Below are positions 8,388-16,942 of a stretch of 64,000 bases of DNA, piece by piece (the stretch's first letter is position 1; each line of letters opens with the position of its first letter). Both the position numbers and the translations under genes were made by a program. This stretch comes from Lachnospiraceae bacterium (lineage in GTDB: Bacteria > Bacillota > Clostridia > Lachnospirales > Lachnospiraceae), in assembly GCA_003862155.1 (NCBI GenBank), contig QOUV01000004.1, positions 62,001 to 126,000 on the forward strand, given 5' to 3'. The notes under the pieces were generated by a model. The model saw only the letters and a program-made list of their open reading frames with translations, ran no database searches and was not told the DNA's origin.

Positions 8388-8681
8388 ATGTTTGATAGAG
8401 ATGCTATAATGAAAGGAGATAAATCTAAGCGTATTTATGTGACAGTAGAGTCAGTCTTTGACCAGACCGGGTATATGCAGCCGGTTTCCATCACCTGGAA
8501 CCACCATGTTATCCCTGTCCAGGTCCGTGATTTCCGTCCAGCTGCCTCTATGGCAGGCGAGGGGAAGTCAGGAGACTGCTACACTGTTTTGATCGGCAGC
8601 CAGGAGAAGCACCTGTTTTTCGAACGGGCGAGCCACCTGTTTCCATCGCGGGTGGGCCGATGGTTCGTAGAAGTGGATTAG
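8388..8681 (+). CDS. Small conserved protein of the Pol Y cassette
   Basis: 97 residues, function unknown. The start at 8388 follows GGAGGTG; a second ATG at 8409 is also possible. The sequence looks like a compact beta-rich domain (YVTVESVF, QPVSITWNHH, VRDFRPAAS, CYTVLIGSQEKHLFFE, GRWFVEVD). Proteins of this general pattern lie ahead of UmuC/DinB-like genes in other Clostridia (recollection, not a search). It is the first gene after the SOS-like promoter, 76 bp before the polymerase. A partial hairpin with a T-run (8670-8710) in that gap could reduce read-through. Confidence 0.7.
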   Translation: MFDRDAIMKGDKSKRIYVTVESVFDQTGYMQPVSITWNHHVIPVQVRDFRPAASMAGEGKSGDCYTVLIGSQEKHLFFERASHLFPSRVGRWFVEVD

Positions 8682-8757
8682 CCACGCTTCCACTTCCCTG
8701 AAGGTTTTTTATCTTGTTTTCTGCTATGCTGCCACATTTTTGAAAGGAGGCATACCT

Positions 8758-10209
8758 GTGGCAGACCGCATATATCTAGCTATTGATCTGAAGTCATACT
8801 ATGCCTCTGCAGAGTGTGCCTGGAGAGGCCTTGACCCCCTCACGACGAATCTTGTCGTAGCAGATGCTTCCCGCACCGAGAAGACCATATGCCTGGCAGT
8901 GTCCCCCTCACTGAAGGCATATGGGATTTCCGGGCGGGCCCGCCTGTTCGAGGTAGTCCAGGCTGTCAGACAGATTAACTCTGACCGACTCCGTAAGGCC
9001 AGAAGCCTTGGATACTCCGACTTTACAGGGGAATCCTTCGATTCAGAGGCACTGGCCGCCGATCCATCCCTGAAGCTTTCGTATATTGTAGCAAAGCCCC
9101 GGATGGCATATTATCTGAAGAAGTCTGCCCAGATCTACAGTATCTATGGGAAGTACATATCTTCAGATGACACTCTTGTATATAGCGTAGATGAGGTATT
9201 TCTGGATGTGACATCATATCTTAAGCTCTACGGTATGACTGCACACGAGCTGGCCATGACCATGGTCCGCGAAGTCCTGTACACCACAGGCATCACCGCG
9301 ACTGCAGGTATTGGCACTAACCTCTACCTGGCGAAGATTGCCATGGATATTGTTGCTAAGCATTCTCCCGCTGATAAGGATGGTGTCCGTATCGCTGAGC
9401 TCACAGAGGAGTCCTTTCGCTACGAACTCTGGAATCATCGTCCGCTCACAGACTTTTGGATGACGGGCCACGGAACCGAACGACACCTGAACAGACTGGG
9501 TATCTTCACTATGGGTGACCTTGCCAGATTTTCACTCACGAATGAAGACCTGCTCTTCAAGGAATTCGGCATAGATGCCGAGCTGCTCATAGACCATGCC
9601 TGGGGATATGAGCCCTGCACTATGAAGCAGATCAAGGATTACCGCCCTTCTACGAACAGCATCTCTGAAGGTCAGGTACTCGCCAGCCCCTACACCTATG
9701 AGAAGGCCCGCATTATCGTCTCAGAGATGGCTGACAGCCTCGTCTGGCAGCTGACAGGGAAGGGACTTCAGACCGACAGCATTACGATGGATGTAGGATA
9801 CGACCGTATTAATGTCGATCAGGGCACATATACCGGCCCTGTCCATATGGACTACTATGGCCGCCTTGTACCTAAGGGAGCCCATGGCAGCACTCATCTC
9901 GACAAGCCTTCAGGGCTTTATACCGATATAGTTCCAGCGTGCGAGGCTCTGTTTGACGAGATCACAGACCATTCTCTTCTGGTGCGCCGTATTACTATCT
10001 CTGCGAACAGAGTCGTTGCAGACAGCGGTTTTACACAGATGAGCCTGTTTACAGACACCGAAGAGAGCCAGAAGGAGCAGCGTCTTCAGGACGCTCTCCT
10101 CGATATGCGCCGCAAGTATGGAAAGAACGCCGTCCTCAAGGGTACGAATCTTCTCGATGGCGCCACGATGATCGAACGAAACGGTCAGATAGGAGGTCAC
10201 AAAGCCTGA
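8758..10209 (+). CDS. Y-family DNA polymerase (UmuC/DinB-like)
   Basis: Error-prone translesion DNA polymerase. 483 residues from the GTG at 8758, chosen because GAAAGGAGG lies 7 bp upstream. Catalytic carboxylates are visible: Asp10 in AIDLKSYYASAEC, and Asp145/Glu146 in YSVDEVFLDV. A Tyr at 14-15 should be the steric gate. A helix-hairpin-helix region follows (MGDLARFS) and then the little finger. The C-terminal tail (QMSLFTDTEE near 430) has a clamp-binding-like QxxLF motif. The cassette small protein - polymerase - YolD-like protein with SOS-type boxes resembles the mobile or accessory umuC cassettes of Firmicutes. Confidence 0.92.
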   Translation: MADRIYLAIDLKSYYASAECAWRGLDPLTTNLVVADASRTEKTICLAVSPSLKAYGISGRARLFEVVQAVRQINSDRLRKARSLGYSDFTGESFDSEALAADPSLKLSYIVAKPRMAYYLKKSAQIYSIYGKYISSDDTLVYSVDEVFLDVTSYLKLYGMTAHELAMTMVREVLYTTGITATAGIGTNLYLAKIAMDIVAKHSPADKDGVRIAELTEESFRYELWNHRPLTDFWMTGHGTERHLNRLGIFTMGDLARFSLTNEDLLFKEFGIDAELLIDHAWGYEPCTMKQIKDYRPSTNSISEGQVLASPYTYEKARIIVSEMADSLVWQLTGKGLQTDSITMDVGYDRINVDQGTYTGPVHMDYYGRLVPKGAHGSTHLDKPSGLYTDIVPACEALFDEITDHSLLVRRITISANRVVADSGFTQMSLFTDTEESQKEQRLQDALLDMRRKYGKNAVLKGTNLLDGATMIERNGQIGGHKA

Positions 10210-10532
10210 TGGCAGATACAGAAGACTATTCAGACTCTACATCAGTTCCCCGTGTTACTGGCGACAGCCGTGAGTCTGCTGATACTAATGCTTCATATGG
10301 CGAAAGCTGCAAGACTACCCCTACAGGCATCGCTACTGCCGCGAAGTACGCCGATATCATAGCTATGCCTCGTCCCGAACTCCATCATCAGCGGATGGAC
10401 ATTTTGAACCGTGCGAAGATTTTTGCTCCATTCGATGCGCTTCGCGGCTTTGACGAAGAGATTGACGAAGTGGATAAGAAGACAGCAGTAGATAACTCCG
10501 TGACTTACATTAAAGACGATTTTTCAGAATAG
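10209..10532 (+). CDS. YolD-like small protein
   Basis: 107 residues. The N-terminal half is polar and low in complexity (many Ser/Thr/Asp). The C-terminal half has the YolD-like core YADIIAMPRPE...RMDILNRAKIFAPFDALRGFDEEI. YolD-like proteins accompany UvrX/UmuC-type polymerases in Firmicutes and are thought to modulate them. The ATG overlaps the polymerase stop by one base (TGATG) behind GGAGG, so the two are translationally coupled. The extended polar N-terminus is unusual compared with shorter family members. Confidence 0.8.
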   Translation: MADTEDYSDSTSVPRVTGDSRESADTNASYGESCKTTPTGIATAAKYADIIAMPRPELHHQRMDILNRAKIFAPFDALRGFDEEIDEVDKKTAVDNSVTYIKDDFSE

Positions 10533-10577
10533 GATTTTTCAAGCTTTAAGGCTCAGACCTTATGCAGCATTTTTTGT

Positions 10578-10634
10578 AAAAAACAGCAGCCACATGGCGG
10601 CTTAAATGCCCCAACTGCGGCTGCTGTATTTTTT
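10578..10634. terminator. Bidirectional terminator between the Pol Y cassette and pgi
   Basis: CAGCAGCC (10584-10591) pairs with GGCTGCTG (10619-10626). An A-run precedes and TTTTTT (10629-10634) follows, serving the plus-strand cassette and the convergent pgi. Confidence 0.85.
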
Positions 10635-10699
10635 ACCACTTTTTTAAGTCTGGCCTAGATTACCTGACCCAGCTGCTTTAGCACTATGCCGGACAGGCA

Positions 10700-12280
10700 T
10701 CAGATCTCGAGCAGTGAAGCGTACTCCTTGAGTGCATCTGACATATCTCCAGCGAGAACTTTCTTCGCAAGAGTCTTTCCGAGCTGAACACCCTCCTGAT
10801 CGAAGCTGTTTACATTCCAGAGGAATCCCTGGAACATGACCTTGTTCTCGAAGTGTGCAAGAAGTGCTCCAAGTGCCTCAGGTGTTACCTGCTCACCTAC
10901 TATGATACTTGACGGTCTTCCCCCCTTGAAGTTCTTATTCAGATTCTTGTCTGTCTTTCCACAAGAGAAGGCTACGATCTGAGCTGCGACATTTGCCTTG
11001 AGCTTCTGCTGGCTTGTCGAGCCCTCAATATTTACATCATTCTCGAGCTGGCTCTTCTTGAATCCGATGAACTGGAGAGGTACTATATCAGTCCCCTGAT
11101 GAAGCAGCTGATAGAATGAATGCTGTCCGTTCGTTCCAGGCTCACCGAAGATGATCTGTCCTGTCTTATAAGGTACAGGCTCACCGAAACGGTTTACAGA
11201 CTTACCGTTGGACTCCATATCGAGCTGCTGTAAGTGTGCCGGGAAGCGGCTTAATGCCTGTGAGTATGGAAGAACTGCAGTGCAAGGATAGCCGAGCACG
11301 TTTCTCTCATATACACCGATCAGGGCATCGAGCATCTCAGGGTTCTTCATAGGATCTCTCTCGGTAGCTGCCTTATCTCCTTCTGCAGCTCCCTTCAGGA
11401 ATTCAGCGAAGACATCTGGTCCGAAGGCGAGCGAAAGAACGGCTCCGCCTACTGCGGATGTCGAAGAATAACGACCGCCGATATAGTCATCCATATAGAA
11501 AGCAGCGAGGTAATCAGGGCTCTTTGCCAACGGAGAAGTCTCACTCGTGACAGCGATCATATGCTTTGCTGGATTGAGGCCTTCCTTCTTCAGTGCATCC
11601 ATTACGAACGACTGATTAGTCAGAGTCTCAAGTGTAGTCCCTGACTTCGATACCAGGATGAAGATGGCATGAGCTACATCTACATCTGCAAGGACTGCTG
11701 AAGCGTCATCCGGGTCTACATTGCTGATGAAGTGAGCATCCATCAGGAATTTGCCATTCTTCTTTGCCCAGTTCTCAAGGGATAAGTACATGGCACGAGG
11801 TCCTAGATCGCTTCCACCGATACCGATCTGAACGACTGATGTGAACTTCTCACCCTTTTCATTGACGATCTCACCGTTATGAACCTTATCTGCGAAGTCT
11901 GCGATCCTGTTCTGCTGCTCTACGTAGAAGTCTCTCTTGTTCACGCCATCGACTACTACGTCTTTTCCAAGCTGTCCTCTGGTCAGATGGTGGAGTACGA
12001 GTCTCTTCTCTCCTGTATTTACCACTGCTCCATTGTACAGCTCCTCGAACTTATCTGAAAGCTGTGCTTCATTTGCCAAAGCTGTCAGGGTTTTTAAAAT
12101 ATCATCATCTACAGGTCTGGCTGCATAATTGAATACAAAGCCTGCTGCCATAGGTACCTGATATTCCTTCACTCTCTTCGCACCGCTCTCTCCAGTCATA
12201 ACGTCAACCAGATCTACCGGTGTAGACTGCTGGAGCTCTCTAAAAGAGGCCAGCGTGTCCAAGTTGTTCCAATTTATCAT
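10700..12280 (-). CDS. pgi: Glucose-6-phosphate isomerase
   Basis: Interconverts glucose 6-phosphate and fructose 6-phosphate. 526 residues from the ATG at 12280, which follows GGAGG by 8 bp; a longer frame to 12352 has no ribosome site. PGI landmarks are present: SKSGTTLETLTNQSFV, GGRYSSTSAVGG, GEPGTNGQHSFYQLLHQG and the terminal QLGKTLAKK helix. This is the long E. coli/eukaryote-like form (about 550), not the ~450-residue form common in Bacillus. Monocistronic, divergent from murG. Confidence 0.96.
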   Translation of the reverse strand: MINWNNLDTLASFRELQQSTPVDLVDVMTGESGAKRVKEYQVPMAAGFVFNYAARPVDDDILKTLTALANEAQLSDKFEELYNGAVVNTGEKRLVLHHLTRGQLGKDVVVDGVNKRDFYVEQQNRIADFADKVHNGEIVNEKGEKFTSVVQIGIGGSDLGPRAMYLSLENWAKKNGKFLMDAHFISNVDPDDASAVLADVDVAHAIFILVSKSGTTLETLTNQSFVMDALKKEGLNPAKHMIAVTSETSPLAKSPDYLAAFYMDDYIGGRYSSTSAVGGAVLSLAFGPDVFAEFLKGAAEGDKAATERDPMKNPEMLDALIGVYERNVLGYPCTAVLPYSQALSRFPAHLQQLDMESNGKSVNRFGEPVPYKTGQIIFGEPGTNGQHSFYQLLHQGTDIVPLQFIGFKKSQLENDVNIEGSTSQQKLKANVAAQIVAFSCGKTDKNLNKNFKGGRPSSIIVGEQVTPEALGALLAHFENKVMFQGFLWNVNSFDQEGVQLGKTLAKKVLAGDMSDALKEYASLLEI

Positions 12281-12324
12281 ATTTGCTACCTCCAATAATC
12301 CGACAAGCTTTGTTGCCGGATGAC

Positions 12325-12352
12325 TTGACATTTTCCTAATGAATTGTATCAT
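12325..12352 (+). promoter_or_regulatory. SigmaA-type promoter of murG
   Basis: TTGACA (12325-12330), 16-bp spacer, TATCAT (12347-12352). A minus-strand -10-like TACAAT (12348-12343) for pgi overlaps it, so the two divergent promoters may interfere. A small palindrome (TGGTG...CACCA, about 12359-12375) lies between the murG promoter and its start. Confidence 0.7.
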
Positions 12353-12409
12353 AAAACTGGTGGTTTGAACACCATAAACTCAAATTTAATGACAGAGGTT
12401 TAACCTGAT

Positions 12410-13474
12410 ATGAAAAAAATAATCCTTACCGGCGGAGGAACAGCCGGACATGTCACCCCAAATCTTGCGCTTCTTCCAGCATTAAAAGAAGCCGGCTATG
12501 AAGTCGAGTATATTGGCTCGTATAACGGCATTGAAAGAAGCCTTATAGAAAAAGAAGGCATCCCTTATCACGGCATCAGTTCTGGAAAGCTCCGCCGTTA
12601 TTTCGACTGGAAGAATTTTTCTGACCCGTTCCGTGTCATCCACGGCTATGGCCAGGCCCGTTCCCTCATTAAGAAAATCAAGCCGGCGATCATATTCAGC
12701 AAGGGCGGATTTGTCTCCGTCCCTGTGGTTCTGGCTGCAAAGTCGCTCCACATACCTGCTATTATCCATGAATCTGATATGACACCCGGACTTGCAAACC
12801 GTATAGCTATGCGTGGCGCAGTGAAGATCTGCTGCAATTTTCCTGAGACTCTTAAGTATCTTCCAGAGGACAAGGGTGTGGTTACAGGTTCTCCGATCAG
12901 GCAGCAGCTGCTTCACGGCGACAGCCAAAAGGCCCTTGAGTTTACCGGGCTCTCTGGTGAGAAACCGATACTTCTTATCATTGGCGGATCACTTGGATCG
13001 GTATTTATCAATAACGCTGTAAGAGGCGCAGTAGATGAACTTCTCGAGAGATTTGAGATCATCCATCTCTGCGGCAAGGGAAATCTCGACCACTCACTCG
13101 ACGGCAAAAAGGGCTACGTCCAGTACGAATATATTTCAAAGGAGCTGCCAGACCTGTTCGCAGCAGCCGATCTGGTCATCTCGAGAGCTGGAGCCAATGC
13201 GATCTGTGAGCTTTTAGCTCTTCACAAGCCGAATATCCTGATCCCGCTATCTAAAAATGCTTCCCGCGGCGACCAAATACTGAATGCAAACTCATTCAAG
13301 AAGCAGGGATTCTCATATGTGATAGAAGAAGAGCAGGTAAATGAGAAGACGCTCTCAGAGGCGATTCACTATGTGAGTGACCACGCAGAAGAATACAAGA
13401 AAGCTATGACCGACAGTGGCCAGATGGATTCGATTGCAAAGATCGTAGATCTTATCAAACAATATTCTAAGTAA
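12410..13474 (+). CDS. murG: MurG: lipid I to lipid II N-acetylglucosaminyltransferase
   Basis: Adds GlcNAc from UDP-GlcNAc to lipid I on the inner face of the membrane, the last cytoplasmic step of peptidoglycan precursor synthesis. 354 residues, normal length, GT28 fold. The N-terminal glycine-rich loop GGGTAGHVTPN (8-18), IIGGSLGS near 190 and the UDP-site segment SRAGANAICELLAL near 260 are clear. It lies outside any division/cell-wall cluster, has its own promoter and ends at a hairpin. A second murG elsewhere in the genome is possible. Confidence 0.93.
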   Translation: MKKIILTGGGTAGHVTPNLALLPALKEAGYEVEYIGSYNGIERSLIEKEGIPYHGISSGKLRRYFDWKNFSDPFRVIHGYGQARSLIKKIKPAIIFSKGGFVSVPVVLAAKSLHIPAIIHESDMTPGLANRIAMRGAVKICCNFPETLKYLPEDKGVVTGSPIRQQLLHGDSQKALEFTGLSGEKPILLIIGGSLGSVFINNAVRGAVDELLERFEIIHLCGKGNLDHSLDGKKGYVQYEYISKELPDLFAAADLVISRAGANAICELLALHKPNILIPLSKNASRGDQILNANSFKKQGFSYVIEEEQVNEKTLSEAIHYVSDHAEEYKKAMTDSGQMDSIAKIVDLIKQYSK

Positions 13475-13488
13475 AAAGCAGACAAAAG

Positions 13489-13530
13489 ATGGCGTTCATC
13501 CCACACCGTGTGAGATGAACGCCATTATCA
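13489..13530 (+). terminator. Hairpin after murG
   Basis: A 12-bp perfect outer stem (13489-13500 with 13514-13525) with an additional CACAC/GTGTG inner stem. The following sequence is only moderately T-rich, so termination strength is uncertain. Confidence 0.65.
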
Positions 13531-13535
13531 TTTTA

Positions 13536-13847
13536 TCATGATTTGATGATACGGATCTTTCCGATCAGCGGCACTTCTTTCATAGTCCCCTGGCAGGCCG
13601 AGATCAGCCCGATAACCCATAACACTACTGTGAAAATGCGCCATATCCATCCGACAACAGGAACAGGAATGAATCCCAGCAGGCCGAAAAGCCAGATTAC
13701 CAGCGCCTGGTTGATATGGAACTTGACAAACTCACTGCGGTGGCTGCTGTCTGTGGTTGCCATCGCAATAATCCATCCGATCAGAGTAATGTAGGCAACG
13801 ATAGCCATATTATTGTCGTCATTTTGAGAATTGTACTGATTATTCAT
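13536..13847 (-). CDS. Small DUF4870-like membrane protein
   Basis: 103 residues with an Asn/Gln-rich N-terminus (1-13) and three hydrophobic segments (about 14-30, 46-62, 66-84). The pattern AIVAYITLIGWIIA, the polar HRSEFVKFHINQAL linker and a second half with VGWIWRIFTVVLWVIGL matches DUF4870/TM2-like small membrane proteins. Function unknown. The start follows GAGGAGAG. It lies downstream of the HIT gene, after a 70-bp gap containing a hairpin (13880-13910). Confidence 0.7.
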   Translation of the reverse strand: MNNQYNSQNDDNNMAIVAYITLIGWIIAMATTDSSHRSEFVKFHINQALVIWLFGLLGFIPVPVVGWIWRIFTVVLWVIGLISACQGTMKEVPLIGKIRIIKS

Positions 13848-13879
13848 TTTTATCTCTCCTCTTAAAAACTATTGTATTT

Positions 13880-13910
13880 AAGCTGCTGGCGTTCGTCCGA
13901 ACAGCAGCTT
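13880..13910 (-). terminator. Intercistronic hairpin after the HIT gene
   Basis: AAGCTGCTG (13880-13888) pairs with CAGCAGCTT (13902-13910). Only a weak T/A-rich stretch follows on the minus strand, so it may be a weak terminator or an mRNA-stability hairpin. Confidence 0.5.
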
Positions 13911-13917
13911 TAGCTGA

Positions 13918-14340
13918 TTAGTTCATTCTTAGTTTATCGCAGATCTCCTTAATCTCGTCATCCGAAAGCCCCGCATGTGAGAATCCGAGCAGAGTACTGT
14001 TATTCGGAGCATCATTGTATCTCGGGATCAGATGCATATGGAAGTGAAATACAGACTGTCCAGCTGTCTCTCCATTATTCTGAAGGACATTGAATCCGTC
14101 ACAATGGAGCACTTCCTTCATATGCGAAGCGATCTTCTTCGCCAGCGGAAAAATAGCTGCGGCTTCCTTGTCACCAAGTTCATAGATATTTGCATAATGG
14201 TTCTTCGGAAGAATCAGAGCATGCCCCCTGCTGACCGGATCAGCATCGAGAATTACTGTGAACAGATCATCCTCATATATCTTGTTCGTAGGAATATCTC
14301 CGTTTGCGAGCTTACAGAAAATACAGTTGTCATCTTTCAT
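13918..14340 (-). CDS. HIT-family nucleotide hydrolase
   Basis: 140 residues from the ATG at 14340, which follows AGGAGG; a longer frame reads back into the upstream gene and is unlikely. Histidine-triad motif HFHMHLIPRY is present near residue 100, with the N-terminal CIFCKLANGDIP segment typical of HinT/Hit proteins. Such enzymes hydrolyse AMP-lysine or AMP-NH2 type adenosine phosphoramidates. It lies 16 bp after the flavodoxin-like/SCP2 gene, likely in one transcript. Confidence 0.93.
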   Translation of the reverse strand: MKDDNCIFCKLANGDIPTNKIYEDDLFTVILDADPVSRGHALILPKNHYANIYELGDKEAAAIFPLAKKIASHMKEVLHCDGFNVLQNNGETAGQSVFHFHMHLIPRYNDAPNNSTLLGFSHAGLSDDEIKEICDKLRMN

Positions 14341-14356
14341 TTTAAATAGCCTCCTG

Positions 14357-15349
14357 TCATGAGAAGATAAATATATCATCGAGAACCCTGAGATCGGCAA
14401 AAGTACCCTTTGCCGTCATAAGCCCCGTATTAAAAGCCCTCTGAAAAGTCATCCTGCCCGAAGTGATCTCATTCATTGTTCCCTCGGTCAGGTGAGCCAT
14501 AACTTTGGCGTCATTGCAGTCTTCGTATGCGACATCGATATCACTGCTGTTCACTTTTACGACCAGAGGTTTTTCTCTGCCAACTATAAGAAAAGCTGCA
14601 GTTATCGATAAATCTTTCCTGCTGTGAAAGTGCGACTGGAATGCATTCACAAATTCGGTCTCGACCTTCTCACCGTCTTTGCCAAGGAGATTTCTGTACA
14701 TCGAAGAGAGCTCAATGATGTCTTCCTTCTGCTGTGCCACATAAGCATCGTCAGAGGCGTATTCCGAAAGCTGCTCGCTCTCCTGCGGAGTAAGCTGCAT
14801 CGTGCGGGTCCTCAGCACAGATCGTCTTACCGCCTGGTTGCTGCTGGGAAGACTCTTCGTATGCGATGAAATCGTCCTGTAGAGATTCTCAGCCTTTTTT
14901 TCAATGATGCGGTGATAGCCGGGATTGTCCCGAAGAGTAGCGACACCGTCGACATATCCGCAGAAACCGCTGCAGAGCTGTCCTCCAAGTATCTGCCAGG
15001 CATTTTCGAGAGTCAGCACAGCCTCTCTCTCACCATAAGTCGTAGAGATGACAATAGGCTGCATGTAGATCTTCGCGATCTCATCCTTATCGCCATAGAG
15101 CCAGCAGGCATCGAGAAACTGTGTCATATAGCCGCCAATTCCGAGCCACTCAACCGTAGTAGCCAGAATTATGCCATCAACTCCCTTAAGAGTAGACGGA
15201 AGCGTCGAAATGGAATTCTTGGCTTCGTAAATATTGTATCTGTTTACTTCTACCCGAAGCTCTCCTAAGACTTTTTCAGTCTGCGAAAGCACATAGATGG
15301 TCGGATCGTCGAGAACTCCCCGACCTCCATAGTAGATATTTATCTTCAT
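14357..15349 (-). CDS. Flavodoxin-like reductase fused to SCP2-like domain
   Basis: 330 residues. The first ~170 look like an NAD(P)H-dependent FMN reductase/flavodoxin fold (MKINIYYGG start, DGIILATTVEWLGIGGYM near 75, ISTTYGEREA near 120). A charged helical linker follows. The last ~90 residues (LVVKVNSSDIDVAYED...SGRMTFQRAFNTGLMTAKG) match an SCP2 lipid-carrier-like domain. Function is unknown; a lipid-linked or membrane-associated flavin reductase is an inference. The ATG at 15349 follows AAAGGG, behind its own promoter. Confidence 0.65.
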   Translation of the reverse strand: MKINIYYGGRGVLDDPTIYVLSQTEKVLGELRVEVNRYNIYEAKNSISTLPSTLKGVDGIILATTVEWLGIGGYMTQFLDACWLYGDKDEIAKIYMQPIVISTTYGEREAVLTLENAWQILGGQLCSGFCGYVDGVATLRDNPGYHRIIEKKAENLYRTISSHTKSLPSSNQAVRRSVLRTRTMQLTPQESEQLSEYASDDAYVAQQKEDIIELSSMYRNLLGKDGEKVETEFVNAFQSHFHSRKDLSITAAFLIVGREKPLVVKVNSSDIDVAYEDCNDAKVMAHLTEGTMNEITSGRMTFQRAFNTGLMTAKGTFADLRVLDDIFIFS

Positions 15350-15397
15350 GAATAAACCCTTTATTTATACGCATGTTTAATACAAGCTATCTCTATT

Positions 15398-15426
15398 AGT
15401 ATAAACTCTCGGGTTGATAAAATCAA
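15398..15426 (-). promoter_or_regulatory. SigmaA-type promoter of the flavodoxin/SCP2-HIT operon
   Basis: Minus strand TTGATT (15426-15421), 17-bp spacer, TATACT (15403-15398). The -35 box overlaps the last codon of the FHA gene, marking the end of the Tad transcript's own genes and the start of a new operon. Confidence 0.75.
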
Positions 15427-16673
15427 ATAATATGATAGGCCACATCTGCGAAAACAATCTGGTCCATTCTGTTCAGCTTCACCTTGTCATGATAGGGAAG
15501 TAAAGTGCCATTTACATATGTTCCGTTTGTAGAATTAAGGTCTTCAATAAAGAAATCGTTCCCTGAGCGCGTGATCAGGGCATGGTGCCTGCTGACAACC
15601 CGCGAATGCAGCACTGCCTCATTGTCCCCGTTCTGGCTGCCAATCCGAAAATTGTCTTTCTTTATGTAGTGATCTTTCTCAGCGCCCTTACCGTCGTAAA
15701 TAAGAATGCCCTGGAATACGGCCTCGCCACGATCTTTTCTGCCGTCTGCACTGTCTTCATCCGGTTTCATAAAGGCAGTCTTTGTCAGAAGATCTGTGTC
15801 CGGATCAAAAACAAAATCCTGTGAAAAATCGTGAGCTTCCTCCTGTTCATTTGATTCCTCTGCCTTTTTCTTTTTAGCTTTGGACAGAACCGGCCATTTT
15901 TCAAGGAAATAGTTAACGATCCTTTGCTTTAATGACGGCTTGTCCCACCTCTTGACCTTCTTTTTTGGAATTATCTCCGGGTCTGGCTCCATAGATTGTG
16001 CATTATATGTGCCGGAATTGTCAGAGACAGAATCTGCCATTTTATCAGTGTGTTCAGTTATCACTCTGTCTTCGGACGGAGTAAATTCTTCAGTCTCTAT
16101 CGGTTTAAGCACCGGCTCTTCGATCCTATCCTGTGGCAGTTCACTCCGGAGCATATCGACAAGTTCTTCGAGTGATACCGGATCCTGGCACATTTCATAG
16201 AGCTTGTAGACCATTTTTGTCACCTGCTCTTTTTTATGGTCTACTTCTTCCATGAAAAAAGTCATCAGATTCTGAAGCTGCATCTCGTAATCATCGTGCT
16301 CGAGCGGGCAATAGCAGAGCTTGACCATTGGCGGCTCATCCCTGTTGAAATATACAGTATCAGGCCCGATAACGATATTTTTCTGGCTGATAAGGTACTG
16401 CGAAAGCATAGAAAAAGCCATTGCAATGCCATTAAAAAACATGTGTAAATTTTCCAAGGTAACCCCTTCCTGCCTGACAATGTCTCTGACAGAACGGAGT
16501 CTCGTGATGTCATACCACACCTGAAGTCCGTGGTCCAGATCCACCATGTAAAATGACAAAAGCATAGCGACTTCGTTCTGCCTTAACATCTCTTCTTCAT
16601 AGCCTTCTCCCGATTCTTTGCCCGACAGGATCATATAACTTCTGTTAGGACTTCTCTGATAGCTTACATCCAT
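15423..16673 (-). CDS. DUF6382-like/FHA-domain protein of the Tad operon
   Basis: 416 residues, apparently cytoplasmic. The N-terminal ~185 residues resemble DUF6382, a domain found with C-terminal FHA domains in Firmicutes. A charged linker (about 190-300, basic KKKVKRWDKPSLKQR near 240) follows. The C-terminal FHA domain (about 335-416) has the phosphothreonine-site residues FRIGSQ, VSRHHALI and LNSTNGTYVNG. It should bind a phosphothreonine partner. It is the last gene of the Tad pilus operon, 20 bp after the small TadE-like gene. Control of pilus assembly is an inference. Start follows GAGGGG. Confidence 0.85.
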   Translation of the reverse strand: MDVSYQRSPNRSYMILSGKESGEGYEEEMLRQNEVAMLLSFYMVDLDHGLQVWYDITRLRSVRDIVRQEGVTLENLHMFFNGIAMAFSMLSQYLISQKNIVIGPDTVYFNRDEPPMVKLCYCPLEHDDYEMQLQNLMTFFMEEVDHKKEQVTKMVYKLYEMCQDPVSLEELVDMLRSELPQDRIEEPVLKPIETEEFTPSEDRVITEHTDKMADSVSDNSGTYNAQSMEPDPEIIPKKKVKRWDKPSLKQRIVNYFLEKWPVLSKAKKKKAEESNEQEEAHDFSQDFVFDPDTDLLTKTAFMKPDEDSADGRKDRGEAVFQGILIYDGKGAEKDHYIKKDNFRIGSQNGDNEAVLHSRVVSRHHALITRSGNDFFIEDLNSTNGTYVNGTLLPYHDKVKLNRMDQIVFADVAYHII

Positions 16674-16693
16674 TTTCCCCTCCTTTATGCCGC

Positions 16694-16942
16694 TCAGCCT
16701 TTTTCGCCGGTGAGCGTACCGGCCACATCCCTCATAACATTAATCTTCCGAAACTCCTTTACAGCCTCAATTTTCGCCGGGCCAATCCTCTTTATCTCAT
16801 TTACTGTCTCGTGGTACAGATTAAAACTCAAAAGCAGAATTGAAAAAAATACCACGATCGTCAGTCCGAACATCCAGACCGCCTCAACTGTAAAATAAGC
16901 CCCGTATTTTTTCTTTAAAAATTCCAGAATCCTCCTCAACAT
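16694..16942 (-). CDS. Small TadE-like pseudopilin
   Basis: 82 residues: a short basic N-terminus, then GAYFTVEAVW and a hydrophobic stretch (about 22-42), the layout of a class IVb prepilin with a Glu in the processed N-terminus. Probably a minor pilin or assembly factor, processed by one of the two A24 peptidases encoded in the operon. It overlaps the upstream peptidase gene by 7 bp. Start follows GGGGTGAG. Confidence 0.75.
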   Translation of the reverse strand: MLRRILEFLKKKYGAYFTVEAVWMFGLTIVVFFSILLLSFNLYHETVNEIKRIGPAKIEAVKEFRKINVMRDVAGTLTGEKG

